Shown here: piece after piece, positions 17,538 through 26,280 of the stretch
Layout of the letters: each line of letters opens with the position of its first letter
Position numbering within the stretch: position 1 is the stretch's first letter
Assembly (NCBI RefSeq): GCF_025989125.1
Contig: NZ_JAPDNR010000001.1
Location: forward strand, 62,001 to 126,000
Source: Chitinophaga nivalis
GTDB lineage: Bacteria > Bacteroidota > Bacteroidia > Chitinophagales > Chitinophagaceae
DNA length: 64,000 nt
Direction: 5' to 3'
Notes under the pieces: model-generated
The model's input: the letters and a program-made list of their open reading frames with translations, nothing else
What the model was told of the DNA's origin: nothing
Database searches by the model: none
Program-made: the position numbers and the translations under genes

Positions 17538-18479
17538 TTAAAGTTTGATCACAATGTAATGTTCAATTTTACGATAAATAATTTCATCTACCAACGGTAG
17601 GCCACGCAACTCTTCTACCTGCCTGAAACCCGCATGGGTATTGCGATATGCTACGATCAGACGGGCCAGTTTATAGCGTATATATGGGTGAGCTGCCAAA
17701 GATTTTTCATCTGTGAGGTTGAGGTCTATTTTTTTTAGAGATCCATTACCGATCCGTAAAAAAGGTTGAATTTTTTGAAATGTAGAATCTGGCAATCCGT
17801 AACACTCTGCTACCTGTCCTACCTCATAAAAGCCACCTAACTTCTCCCGGAAGGCAACAATACGGCGGGCGAAGCCCGGGCCAATACCCGGTAACGATTG
17901 CCAGGCAAGGGTATCCGCAGTATTAACATCAACAGGCTGTCCGGTCTTTTTGTGCGAATAATGAAAAAAGCTGTCCCGTAATGGTAGTCTATTCCGCTGA
18001 AACCCCGCCTCAGTTAAAGGTTCCCGCTTTTTATCCATTGCCGGAATGCGAACATAGGGCAGCAGCCGGGCACACAAATCAGGTGGAATACCATAGATCC
18101 GCTGCAGGTCGGCCGGTTGCCGGAAACGCCCGCCTTTGGCCAGATAACGCTGAATGGTCTGTGCCGTACGTTCACGTATCCCCAGCTGTTGCCAGCCGGC
18201 CACCGGTAAAGTATTGGGATCAAAATAAAAAAGTGCTTCCACCCTGGCTGCTGATGTATCAGGATGCGTGGCGTATTGTGCTTCAAAGGCCTGTACCAAT
18301 GCTTTAAAATCGCTGGTATCGGTAACGGGTACACGCTGCCAGTAAAAGAGCCATACCGGTAAACGGCTGGTCAGCAAGATAAATATAATCAACAGGAAGA
18401 CACCGGTGCGTTCTGCCCGGGAAAACCGGAACCAGGCTTTTACAAAAGCTTTCCACATGGGGGTTAACATTTCTCCCAA
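17538..18479 (-). CDS. Membrane-anchored helix-hairpin-helix (ComEA-like) protein
   Basis: A 313-residue protein with an N-terminal transmembrane helix (about 27-48, VFLLIIFILLTSRLPVWLFYW) and a region with three helix-hairpin-helix units: one near residues 96-130 (LPVAGWQQLGIRERTAQTIQRYL), one near 183-220 (DVNTADTLAWQSLPGIGPGFARRIVAFR) and one near 255-300. The middle unit has the classic ComEA-like PGIG turn. Such proteins bind DNA non-specifically and, when membrane-anchored, may act in DNA uptake; in Bacteroidota they are common and mostly unstudied. No competence gene is adjacent. Translation may begin at an internal ATG a few codons later. Confidence 0.85.
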   Translation of the reverse strand: MGEMLTPMWKAFVKAWFRFSRAERTGVFLLIIFILLTSRLPVWLFYWQRVPVTDTSDFKALVQAFEAQYATHPDTSAARVEALFYFDPNTLPVAGWQQLGIRERTAQTIQRYLAKGGRFRQPADLQRIYGIPPDLCARLLPYVRIPAMDKKREPLTEAGFQRNRLPLRDSFFHYSHKKTGQPVDVNTADTLAWQSLPGIGPGFARRIVAFREKLGGFYEVGQVAECYGLPDSTFQKIQPFLRIGNGSLKKIDLNLTDEKSLAAHPYIRYKLARLIVAYRNTHAGFRQVEELRGLPLVDEIIYRKIEHYIVIKL

Positions 18480-18526
18480 AAATAAAATGTCGGAAAAAGA
18501 AACCGGTTAACAGAACCTAAACAGCA

Positions 18527-19288
18527 TTATATTTCTATGGTCAGGCTGTCGTAAGCCAATGCCATACCGGCAGGCAATTCTTTAGACACCTCATCATGCA
18601 GCCCCAGCTGGTGGCTGATGTGCGTAAAATACACTTCGGGAATTTCCAGTTCGCGCCCCAAAGCAATGGCTTCTTCCAGGGTAAAATGGGAAATATGTTT
18701 TTCGCGGCGGAGCGCGTTCACTACCAGCACTTTGGAGCCACGGATCTTGTCCTTTTCTTCGGGTGCAATAAAATTGGCATCTGTGATATAGGTAAAATCG
18801 TGTACCCGGAAACCCATCACCGGCATTTTATAATGCATAACCTGTATAGGCGTGATCGTTAGTCCGTTTATATCAAATGGCTGGCCATCAATGAGTTTCA
18901 GGTTTATTTCCGGGATACCGGGATATTTGAAATCCGCGAATGCGTAGGCAAATTCGCGCATGATAACATGCTGGGTAAATTCAGTAGCGAAAATATCGAT
19001 GGAACTTTTCTGAAAGTAGTTGAAGGCACGGATATCATCCATACCAGCAATGTGATCTTTATGGGAATGGGTGATCAATACAGCTTCCAGGTGCTTCACA
19101 TTTTCGCGTAACATCTGGTAACGGAAATCAGGGGTGGTATCCACTACAATGTTTCCTGCAGGGGAAGCAATGAGAATGCTGCTCCGTAAACGTTTGTCTT
19201 TTTTATTGGCGGATAGGCAAACTTCGCAACCACAAGCTATGACCGGTACGCCCTGCGAGGTGCCTGTTCCTAAAAATGTAACTTTCAT
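18527..19288 (-). CDS. MBL-fold metallo-hydrolase, PhnP-like (predicted phosphodiesterase)
   Basis: A 253-residue metallo-beta-lactamase-fold enzyme of the PhnP / RNase Z-like subgroup. It begins MKVTFLGTGTSQGVPV with the extra cysteine site CGCEVC, as in PhnP, has the metal motif THSHKDHIAGMDDIR, and a late histidine motif FTHISHQLG. PhnP opens phosphoribosyl 1,2-cyclic phosphate, but no other phn gene is near, so that exact substrate is unlikely. It is the last gene of a minus-strand group that starts with porX (porX, small protein, this gene), with 24 bp to the previous gene. A cyclic phosphate substrate is plausible. Confidence 0.88.
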   Translation of the reverse strand: MKVTFLGTGTSQGVPVIACGCEVCLSANKKDKRLRSSILIASPAGNIVVDTTPDFRYQMLRENVKHLEAVLITHSHKDHIAGMDDIRAFNYFQKSSIDIFATEFTQHVIMREFAYAFADFKYPGIPEINLKLIDGQPFDINGLTITPIQVMHYKMPVMGFRVHDFTYITDANFIAPEEKDKIRGSKVLVVNALRREKHISHFTLEEAIALGRELEIPEVYFTHISHQLGLHDEVSKELPAGMALAYDSLTIEI

Positions 19289-19312
19289 CCCGATATCGTT
19301 TGTCTGTTTAAC

Positions 19313-19699
19313 CTAAGCTGTTGTTTCCTCCTCCGTATCCGTATCTGCCGCAGGCGTATCTGTATCTGTTGCAGTTGCATCCGGATTTTCCGCAGGTATA
19401 TCTGTATCTGCCGCAGGCGCATCTTCGGCCGGGGGTTTACTGGCCAGGATCTGTTTGTACAGCTTATGTGATTCAGTGGTCAGCAGGGCTTCCTCCAGTG
19501 GCAGGGAAGATAAAATATCTATCAGCGTATTGATACGGCCTTCAAGATTCAGGAATTTATTAATGACCACCACCTTCTTGTGCTCCAGGATACAATAACC
19601 GGAGTTGAAAGTACCTTTTTCGAAGCGCAGTACATATTTGGCATCTTCAAAAACCTTTTCCAGCTTCGTCAGGTTATTAGGCGTGATTTTAATATTCAT
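19313..19699 (-). CDS. Small conserved protein with acidic repeat tail
   Basis: A 128-residue protein of unknown function. Residues 1-88 form an ordered alpha/beta-looking domain (NNLTKLEKVFEDAKYVLRFEKGTFNSG, then VVVINKFLNLEGRINTLIDIL). Residues 89-128 are a low-complexity tail rich in D, T, P, A and E with repeats of the form DTDTPA. No signal peptide. It sits 55 bp after porX and 24 bp before the PhnP-like gene. The ordered half resembles a small protein family seen in many Bacteroidota near this metallo-hydrolase, as far as I recall; I know no function. Confidence 0.75.
   Translation of the reverse strand: MNIKITPNNLTKLEKVFEDAKYVLRFEKGTFNSGYCILEHKKVVVINKFLNLEGRINTLIDILSSLPLEEALLTTESHKLYKQILASKPPAEDAPAADTDIPAENPDATATDTDTPAADTDTEEETTA
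19333..19423 (-). repeat. In-gene short repeats coding the DTDTPA tail
   Basis: Several imperfect copies of a roughly 18-21 base unit (core TATCTGCCGCAGG on the plus strand) encode the acidic tail of the small protein. Such units can vary in copy number by slippage. Confidence 0.6.
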
Positions 19700-19754
19700 G
19701 CCGCAAAAATAGCAAAAAGCGGGAAGCGGAAAGCGTATAGCTCTCCGCTTTCTG

Positions 19755-21308
19755 TTATTTTGAAACCATGTGGGCTACCGGTACAATCATTTCCTCCAAT
19801 GAAATACCGCCATGCTGGAAGGTATTACGGTAATAATTGACAAAGTAGTTGTAGTTGTTGGGATAACACAGATAACCATCGCCTTTGGCAAAAATGTAAG
19901 AAGAGTTCACATTCGGTTTCGGCAATCCGGCGTCACGGGGATCTCTGAATGCCAGTACTTCCTTCGCTTCATAGTTGAGATTCCGGCCGTGTTTATAGCG
20001 CAGATTGGTGGTGGTTTGTTTATCTCCGATCACCTTCACCGGCGTTTTTACCCTTACACTACCATGGTCTGTAGCAATAATCAGATTGATTTTTTTCTCA
20101 CTGAGGCGTTTCAGGGCCTGGTGCAACGGACTGTGTTCAAACCAGCTGGCGGTAATAGAGCGGTAAGAGGTTTCATCACTGGCCAGTTCTTTCAATACCT
20201 CCATTTCCGTACGGGCATGACTGAGCATATCCACAAAGTTATACACCACGATACTGAGCGGATAGTCGAGCAGGTTATGGATATTATTCAGCATATGCTG
20301 GGCATCTGCGTGGTTCGTCACCTTGGTGTAGGAAAACCGGGTATCCATTTTCAGTCGTTGTAACTGCTGGGCAAAGAAATGTTCTTCATACAGGTTTTTC
20401 CCTCCTTCTTCATCATCATTTTTCCATTCCTGCGGGAATTTGTGTTCAATATCAATGGGCAGCATACCCGCGAAAATGGCGTTGCGGCTGTATTGCGTAC
20501 TGGTAGGCAGAATGCTGTAAAAGGTATCTTCTTCCACCAGGCGGAAAGATTCCTGCAGGATAGGCATAATCGCCTTGTACTGGTCCAGCCGCAGGTTATC
20601 GATCAGCAGAAACAGGTTGGGCACATCCGGATCCAGGGCAGGTACTATTTTATCCCGGAAGAGCGTATGCGACATCACCGGAGCTTCTTTGGCTTTCGGG
20701 TGAAGCCAGTCAGAATAGTTTCTGCTGATAAATTTGATGAATTCCGTATTGGCTTCTGCTTTCTGCGTATTAAACACCTCCAGCATTTCCGGGCTGTTGG
20801 TTTTGGTCATTTCCATTTCCCAGTATACCAGTTTCTTGTAGATATCCATCCATTCGTTGTAGTCCGGGCTGGAGCTGAGTGCCATAAAGAGAGAGCGGAA
20901 CTCCTGCTGATAGGCAATGGTGGTTTTTTCGGCGACCAGTCTTTTATTGTCGATGATTTTTTTGAGCGATAATAATACCTGATTGGGATTTACCGGCTTA
21001 ATGAGATAATCCGTGATCTGGGAGCCAATCGCATCATCCATAACGTTTTCTGCTTCATTCTTGGTGATCATCACCACCGGGATTTGCTGGTCTATTTCCT
21101 TGATTTTGGCCAGTGTTTCCAATCCGGTGATGCCAGGCATCGATTCATCCAGCAATACCACATCCACTACCTGTTCTTTCAGAAATTCCAGGGCATCATG
21201 TCCGTTCGTGAGGGGGGAAACACGATATCCTTTGCTTTCAAGAAAAATAATCTGTGATTTTAATGATTCGATTTCGTCATCTACCCATAGTATATTTATC
21301 TGACTCAT
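19755..21308 (-). CDS. porX: PorX, response regulator with PglZ phosphodiesterase domain
   Basis: A 517-residue two-domain regulator. The receiver (1-125) has the acidic residues D10-D11, phospho-acceptor D54 in LLDESMPG and K104 in YLIKPV. A helical linker leads to a PglZ domain of the alkaline-phosphatase superfamily (about 205-515) with likely metal ligands D237 (LIDNLRLDQ), T271 area, D360/H364, D414-H415 (ATDHGS) and H500. This order is that of PorX, the partner of PorY that controls type IX secretion genes in Porphyromonas and relatives; its PglZ domain is reported to cleave oligonucleotides including cyclic ones. Secreted type IX-type genes lie at the right end of this window. It heads a three-gene minus-strand group. 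Confidence 0.93.
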   Translation of the reverse strand: MSQINILWVDDEIESLKSQIIFLESKGYRVSPLTNGHDALEFLKEQVVDVVLLDESMPGITGLETLAKIKEIDQQIPVVMITKNEAENVMDDAIGSQITDYLIKPVNPNQVLLSLKKIIDNKRLVAEKTTIAYQQEFRSLFMALSSSPDYNEWMDIYKKLVYWEMEMTKTNSPEMLEVFNTQKAEANTEFIKFISRNYSDWLHPKAKEAPVMSHTLFRDKIVPALDPDVPNLFLLIDNLRLDQYKAIMPILQESFRLVEEDTFYSILPTSTQYSRNAIFAGMLPIDIEHKFPQEWKNDDEEGGKNLYEEHFFAQQLQRLKMDTRFSYTKVTNHADAQHMLNNIHNLLDYPLSIVVYNFVDMLSHARTEMEVLKELASDETSYRSITASWFEHSPLHQALKRLSEKKINLIIATDHGSVRVKTPVKVIGDKQTTTNLRYKHGRNLNYEAKEVLAFRDPRDAGLPKPNVNSSYIFAKGDGYLCYPNNYNYFVNYYRNTFQHGGISLEEMIVPVAHMVSK

Positions 21309-21653
21309 AGTGCTGATTGAAAGGGTTCAGAAAAAAAGAAAATTACCCTATTTTTTTGTCAAATATCATTCCCTGCAGGCGTTGAACAGGTAATTATATG
21401 TTAAAAAAAGGGAGGGGCATTAAAAACCTCACCGGAAAAAGCGGGGCGGGCGCTAAAGTTATTTACCTTCGCATGCATAGCTTTTCTTACCTGTAACCTA
21501 CCGGCTGCTTATACTTGTAATAGGGGTTTTGTGGACGTGGAACGTCTTTATAAGTAAAAAAAATACATATAATTAATTCATGGTGTAGTTTTGCATACTG
21601 GCACAGAAGATTCTGGCGGTGCATGCCCGGCCGGAATCGAATAACTAACTGCA
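21309..21653. other. 345-bp divergent intergenic region between porX and the HD gene
   Basis: No coding frame. It must hold the porX promoter on one side and the promoter of the HD/lpx group on the other. On the plus strand there are two -7-like boxes, TACCTTCG (21464-21471) and TAGTTTTG (21586-21593). On the minus strand only an imperfect box TAATTTTC is seen about 40 bases before porX. Nothing else recognised. Confidence 0.5.
21586..21593 (+). promoter_or_regulatory. -7 promoter box (TAGTTTTG) of the HD-lpx gene group
   Basis: An exact TAnnTTTG match 60 bases before the HD gene start. No good -33 TTG at the usual distance. It would drive the HD gene and possibly the lpx genes downstream. 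Confidence 0.55.
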
Positions 21654-22880
21654 ATGACCGAACGCAAGCGAAAAATTGTTAATGATCCGGTGTATGGCTT
21701 TATTACCATAGATCACCCGTTGATTTTTAACCTCATATCACATCCATATTATCAGCGGCTGCGCCGGATACACCAGATGGCGCTGGCTCACCTGGTATAC
21801 CCGGGTGCCATGCATACCCGGTTTCACCATAGTATGGGGGCGTATCACCTGATGTGTATGGCCTTGCAGGAGTTGAAAAGTAAAGGTGCCGACATTACCC
21901 CGGAGGAGGAAGTAGCCGCTAAAATGGCTATTTTATTGCACGATATTGGCCACGGCCCCTATTCCCATGCACTGGAAAACGGGATCATAGAGGGCGTTTC
22001 CCATGAAGCCATCTCCCAGTGGCTGATGGAAGAACTGAACCGGCAGCTGGATAACAGCCTGCTACTCACCCTGGATATCTTCAACGGACGGTATCATAAA
22101 AAATTTTTACATCAGCTGGTGTCCAGCCAGCTGGACGTAGACCGGATGGATTACCTGAACCGCGACAGTTTTTATACCGGCGTAGCAGAGGGGACCATCG
22201 GGTATGACCGTATTATAAAAATGCTCACTGTGCATAACGGGGAGCTGATGGTAGAAGAAAAGGGGATTTATTCGATAGAGAAATTTATTATCGCACGCCG
22301 GCTGATGTATTGGCAGGTATACCTGCATAAAACGGTGCTGAGTGCGGAAAATATGCTGGTAAAGGTGCTTACGCGGGCAAAAGCCCTGGCGCAGTCCGGA
22401 CAAAAACTGTTTTGTTCGCCTGCACTGGAGTATTTCCTGTATAATACCGTTACCCAAAACAACTTTGAGAGAGAACCGGATTGTTTACGACTTTTTTGCT
22501 TGCTGGATGATTATGATATTATGGGCGCCATTAAAGTATGGACAGAACATCCGGATAAAGTATTGTCACTTTTATGTAAATGGTTGATAAACAGAAATTT
22601 ATTCAAAGTAGTACTTAGTCATGAGCCTTTTGACGGCAGTGCAGAAAAATTACTGACGCAACAGGTGGCACAAAAATGGGGGATAAAAGACGCCGATATG
22701 GGATACTTCGTTTTCTCCGGCGCCGCCACCTTACGGGCTTATAACGTTAATGATGAAAAGATCAATATCCTTTTTAAAGACGGCACTGTAAAAGACATTT
22801 CTTCTATCGACAATGCACTGATTAGTCATACGCTGGCGATACCGGTAAAAAAATTCTACATTTGTCATCCAAAAATCTAG
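21654..22880 (+). CDS. HD-domain phosphohydrolase (dNTPase-like)
   Basis: A 408-residue HD-superfamily protein. The metal ligands are visible as H58-H59 (TRFHHSMGAYHL), H96-D97 (LLHDIGHGPYSHALE) and the late aspartate in SSQLDVDRMDYLNRDSFYTGV, the pattern of dGTPase / SAMHD1-like triphosphohydrolases. These enzymes remove triphosphate from deoxynucleotides or have related roles. The C-terminal third is family-specific. It is first in a plus-strand series with the lipid A genes lpxD, lpxC/fabZ and lpxA, an order I recall from many Bacteroidota, but the functional link is unknown. The true substrate is not readable. Confidence 0.92.
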   Translation: MTERKRKIVNDPVYGFITIDHPLIFNLISHPYYQRLRRIHQMALAHLVYPGAMHTRFHHSMGAYHLMCMALQELKSKGADITPEEEVAAKMAILLHDIGHGPYSHALENGIIEGVSHEAISQWLMEELNRQLDNSLLLTLDIFNGRYHKKFLHQLVSSQLDVDRMDYLNRDSFYTGVAEGTIGYDRIIKMLTVHNGELMVEEKGIYSIEKFIIARRLMYWQVYLHKTVLSAENMLVKVLTRAKALAQSGQKLFCSPALEYFLYNTVTQNNFEREPDCLRLFCLLDDYDIMGAIKVWTEHPDKVLSLLCKWLINRNLFKVVLSHEPFDGSAEKLLTQQVAQKWGIKDADMGYFVFSGAATLRAYNVNDEKINILFKDGTVKDISSIDNALISHTLAIPVKKFYICHPKI

Positions 22881-22966
22881 GCTAACAACGTTTTACAAGG
22901 AATAAAATGTTAAAAAATTAGTTCATACTATCCGGTGTAGCCTGGAAAACATTACAATTTTAAACT

Positions 22967-24016
22967 ATGCAGTTTAGCGCATTACAATTAGCTACCATGT
23001 TAGATGGTAAGCTGGAGGGAAATCCGGACGTTAAGGTGAGCAACATCGCCAAGATTGAAGAAGCTGGCGAAGGTATGCTCAGTTTCATTGCCAATCCTAA
23101 GTATGAAGAGTTCATATACACCACAAATGCTTCCATTCTGATCGTAAATGAGAGCCTGGTCATAGAACGTCCGATCAATTCTACCCTGATACGGGTAAAA
23201 GATGCCTACAGCAGCTTTGCCCTGTTATTGGAGCAATACCGGTACCTGACAGGTAACAAATCCGGCATTCAGCAGCCATCCCATATTCCGCAAACGGTAA
23301 AAATGGGGGAAAATGTGTTTGTGGGTGCATTTGCCTACCTGGGTGAAAATGTAGTACTGGGAAATAACGTAAAAATATATCCTGGTGTATACCTCGGCGA
23401 CAACGTGATTGTGAAGGACGGGGCCGTTTTATATCCGGGTGTAAAAGTATACGATAACTGCATTGTAGGCAGTCGGGTGATCCTGCACGCAGGTTGTGTG
23501 ATTGGTGGAGATGGCTTCGGATTTGCCCCGCAACCGGACGGTTCCTATAAAAAGGTTCCTCAGATCGGTAATGTGGTGATCCATGAAGATGTGGAAATTG
23601 GCGCCAATACCACCATTGACCGGGCGACCATGGGGTCTACCGTGATCAGAAACGGCGTAAAGCTCGATAACCTGATTCAGGTAGCCCACAACGTGGACAT
23701 AGGTCCTAACACCGTTATCGCCGCTCAAACCGGTGTTTCCGGCAGTACCAAAATCGGCCAGAACTGCGTAATCGGCGGCCAGGTAGGTATGGTAGGACAT
23801 ATCCAGATTGCCGATGGCACCAAAATCAATGCACAAAGCGGTTTGTCTAAGTCTATTACTACGCCCAACACGTCTCTGACGGGTTCGCCGGCCTATGATT
23901 ATAAAAGTTCGCTGAAAAGTCAGGCAATTTTTAGAAATTTGCCGGATCTTGAAAAGCGCGTGAAAGAGCTGGAAGAGATGGTAAAACAGCTGTTACAGGA
24001 GAGAGCAGGTGTATAA
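22967..24016 (+). CDS. lpxD: LpxD, UDP-3-O-acylglucosamine N-acyltransferase
   Basis: A 349-residue left-handed beta-helix acyltransferase for the third step of lipid A synthesis: it adds the N-linked 3-hydroxyacyl chain to UDP-3-O-acylglucosamine. The N-terminal uridine-binding domain (1-100) precedes hexapeptide repeats (about 110-310; for example VGAFAYLGENVVLGNNVKIY) and a C-terminal helix (LPDLEKRVKELEEMVKQLL). The catalytic histidine is expected in NLIQVAHNVDIGPNT, about residue 245. The length is typical. It lies 86 bp after the HD gene and 42 bp before lpxC/fabZ. Confidence 0.97.
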   Translation: MQFSALQLATMLDGKLEGNPDVKVSNIAKIEEAGEGMLSFIANPKYEEFIYTTNASILIVNESLVIERPINSTLIRVKDAYSSFALLLEQYRYLTGNKSGIQQPSHIPQTVKMGENVFVGAFAYLGENVVLGNNVKIYPGVYLGDNVIVKDGAVLYPGVKVYDNCIVGSRVILHAGCVIGGDGFGFAPQPDGSYKKVPQIGNVVIHEDVEIGANTTIDRATMGSTVIRNGVKLDNLIQVAHNVDIGPNTVIAAQTGVSGSTKIGQNCVIGGQVGMVGHIQIADGTKINAQSGLSKSITTPNTSLTGSPAYDYKSSLKSQAIFRNLPDLEKRVKELEEMVKQLLQERAGV

Positions 24017-24058
24017 ATTGGATTACTAGTCAAATAGTTACATATTAGTTACATTATT

Positions 24059-25474
24059 ATGGAAAATCAACAGTTGCAATACCAGCATACCCTTAAAGGG
24101 GAAATTTCCCTGTCGGGTATTGGCTTGCATACAGGCGCCCATGTTAATATGACCCTGAAACCGGCTTTGCCTGGTCACGGGATTAAATTTCAACGGGTAG
24201 ACCTGCCGGGACAACCAATTGTAAAGGCCGACGTGGATTATGTGGTGGAAACAACCCGCAGCACTACCCTGGAACACAATGGTGCCCGTGTAAGTACGGT
24301 AGAGCACATCATGGCAGCACTGGCCGGAACAGGCGTAGATAACGTACTTGTAGAACTGGATGGCGGAGAAATTCCCATCATGGACGGTAGCTCCCAGGCA
24401 TTTATTGAAGCTATTGAAAAAACAGGGCTGCAAAACCAGGATGCCAAAAAGGTATATTACACTATCGATACCAACATCAGTTACTATGATGAGAAAAAGA
24501 AGGTAGAAATGGTGGCAATGCCAGCTGTTGATTACCGTATCACCTGCCTGATCGACTTTAACTCCCCGGTACTGGGTACCCAGCACGCCAAAATGAAGGG
24601 AATAGAAGAATTCCGGACGGAAATTGCTCCCTGCCGTACCTTCTGCTTCCTGCATGAACTGGAATATCAGTTATCCCTGAACCTCATTAAAGGTGGCGAT
24701 ATCAACAACGCCATCGTAGTAGTGGATAAACCGGTAACCGAAGAAGAACTGGCCCGCCTGGCCAAAGTATTTAACCGCGACCAGATTTCCGTACAGAAAG
24801 AAGGTATCCTGAATAATATTGAGTTACGCTTCCCCAACGAACCGGCACGTCACAAACTGCTGGATGTGGTAGGCGACCTGGCATTGATTGGTTACCCTAT
24901 CAATACCCACATTATTGCTAACCGTCCCGGACATGCTTCCAACGTGGAGTTTGCCCGTAAGATCAAAGCATACATCAAAAAGAACAAACACAATAAAGAC
25001 CTCCCGGTATACGATCCCAACCAGCCACCGGTATTCGATACCGCACGTATCGAAAGAACCTTACCACACAGGTATCCGATGCTGCTGGTAGATAAAATTA
25101 TTGAACTGGAAGAAGAGAAAGTAGTAGGTATCAAGAATGTTACCTTCAACGAAAACTTCTTCCAGGGCCACTTCCCTGGTAACCCGGTAATGCCGGGCGT
25201 TCTGCAGCTGGAAGCACTGGCACAGGTAGGGGGCATCCTCGCCCTGAACCGGGTACCGGACCCTGAAAATTATGATACTTATTTCCTGAAAATAGACAAC
25301 TGTAAATTCAAACAGAAAGTTCTTCCAGGGGATACCATGATCCTGAAAATGGAATTACTCAGCCCCATCAGAAGGGGGATTGTAGAAATGCGGGGGACAG
25401 TATTTATCGGCAATAAAGTAGCTACTGAAGCCGACATGATTGCACAAATTATAAAAACAAGAGAAGGCAAATAA
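24059..25474 (+). CDS. lpxC/fabZ: Bifunctional LpxC deacetylase / FabZ dehydratase
   Basis: A 471-residue fusion. Residues 1-305 are LpxC, the zinc deacetylase that commits UDP-3-O-acyl-GlcNAc to lipid A, with zinc ligands H83 (VEHIMAAL), H265 and D269 (HKLLDVVGD). Residues 325-468 are FabZ, the 3-hydroxyacyl-ACP dehydratase of fatty acid synthesis, with active-site H371 (GHFPGNPVMPG) and E385 (LQLEALAQ). The two halves are joined by a lysine-rich linker. The fusion is known in Bacteroidota and ties lipid A and membrane fatty-acid flux together at a fixed ratio. It is followed by lpxA after 5 bp. Confidence 0.98.
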   Translation: MENQQLQYQHTLKGEISLSGIGLHTGAHVNMTLKPALPGHGIKFQRVDLPGQPIVKADVDYVVETTRSTTLEHNGARVSTVEHIMAALAGTGVDNVLVELDGGEIPIMDGSSQAFIEAIEKTGLQNQDAKKVYYTIDTNISYYDEKKKVEMVAMPAVDYRITCLIDFNSPVLGTQHAKMKGIEEFRTEIAPCRTFCFLHELEYQLSLNLIKGGDINNAIVVVDKPVTEEELARLAKVFNRDQISVQKEGILNNIELRFPNEPARHKLLDVVGDLALIGYPINTHIIANRPGHASNVEFARKIKAYIKKNKHNKDLPVYDPNQPPVFDTARIERTLPHRYPMLLVDKIIELEEEKVVGIKNVTFNENFFQGHFPGNPVMPGVLQLEALAQVGGILALNRVPDPENYDTYFLKIDNCKFKQKVLPGDTMILKMELLSPIRRGIVEMRGTVFIGNKVATEADMIAQIIKTREGK

Positions 25475-25479
25475 CAGCA

Positions 25480-26280
25480 ATGATCCACCCGCTTACATAC
25501 ATACATCCGGACGCCAAAGTTGCGCCTAATGTAAAAATTGATCCTTTTACCGTTATTCACAAAAATGTTGAAATCGGTGAAGGCACCTGGATAGGCTCCA
25601 ACGTTACCATTATGGAGGGAGCCCGTATCGGCAAAAACTGCCGCATATTCCCAGGCGCTGTTATTTCTGCCATCCCCCAGGATTTAAAATATGCGGGTGA
25701 AGAAACAACCGTAGAAATAGGTAACAATACCACCATCCGCGAATACGTTACCATTAACCGGGGTACCAAAGACAAATGGAAAACCGTTATCGGTAACAAC
25801 TGCCTGATCATGGCGTACAGCCACATCGCGCACGACTGTGAAGTAGGTAACTACTGCGTATTCTCCAACAATACCACCCTCGCCGGCCATATTACCGTAG
25901 GCGATCACGTGGTACTGGCGGGTATGGTAGCCGTACAGCAATTCTGTAAAATCGGCGACCACGCTTTTGTTACCGGTGGTTCCCTCGTTCGTAAAGATGT
26001 ACCTCCTTTTGTAAAAGCTGCCCGTGAGCCACTCTCCTACGTAGGTGTCAACTCCGTAGGCCTGAAAAGAAGAGGTTTCTCCCTGGAGAAAATCAATCAT
26101 ATCCTGGATATATACCGCGTGATATTTGTGAAGGGGTACAAATTATCCAAGGCTACCAGCATCATCGAAGCAGAATTTCCTGCTACAGATGAAAGAGATG
26201 AAATACTTTCTTTCATCCGGGATTCCGGCCGTGGTATTATGAGAGGTTATACATCCCGTACCAATGACGATATCTCTTGA
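25480..26280 (+). CDS. lpxA: LpxA, UDP-N-acetylglucosamine acyltransferase
   Basis: A 266-residue hexapeptide-repeat trimeric acyltransferase that places the O-linked 3-hydroxyacyl chain on UDP-GlcNAc, the first lipid A step. Repeats run over about residues 10-185, the catalytic base is H118 in YSHIAHDCEVG, and the C-terminal helical domain follows (RRGFSLEKINHILDIYRVIF). The length matches E. coli LpxA (262). The start is 5 bp after lpxC/fabZ and its end overlaps the next gene by 17 bp in another frame, so the whole group is one transcript. Confidence 0.98.
   Translation: MIHPLTYIHPDAKVAPNVKIDPFTVIHKNVEIGEGTWIGSNVTIMEGARIGKNCRIFPGAVISAIPQDLKYAGEETTVEIGNNTTIREYVTINRGTKDKWKTVIGNNCLIMAYSHIAHDCEVGNYCVFSNNTTLAGHITVGDHVVLAGMVAVQQFCKIGDHAFVTGGSLVRKDVPPFVKAAREPLSYVGVNSVGLKRRGFSLEKINHILDIYRVIFVKGYKLSKATSIIEAEFPATDERDEILSFIRDSGRGIMRGYTSRTNDDIS

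Noticed and set aside
19333..19423. Short repeats as a CRISPR array
   Set aside because: The units are direct in-frame coding repeats without spacers of constant length and encode an acidic tail.
19755..21308. PglZ domain as a sign of a BREX phage-defence system
   Set aside because: The N-terminal receiver and the linker identify PorX; none of the other BREX genes is present.
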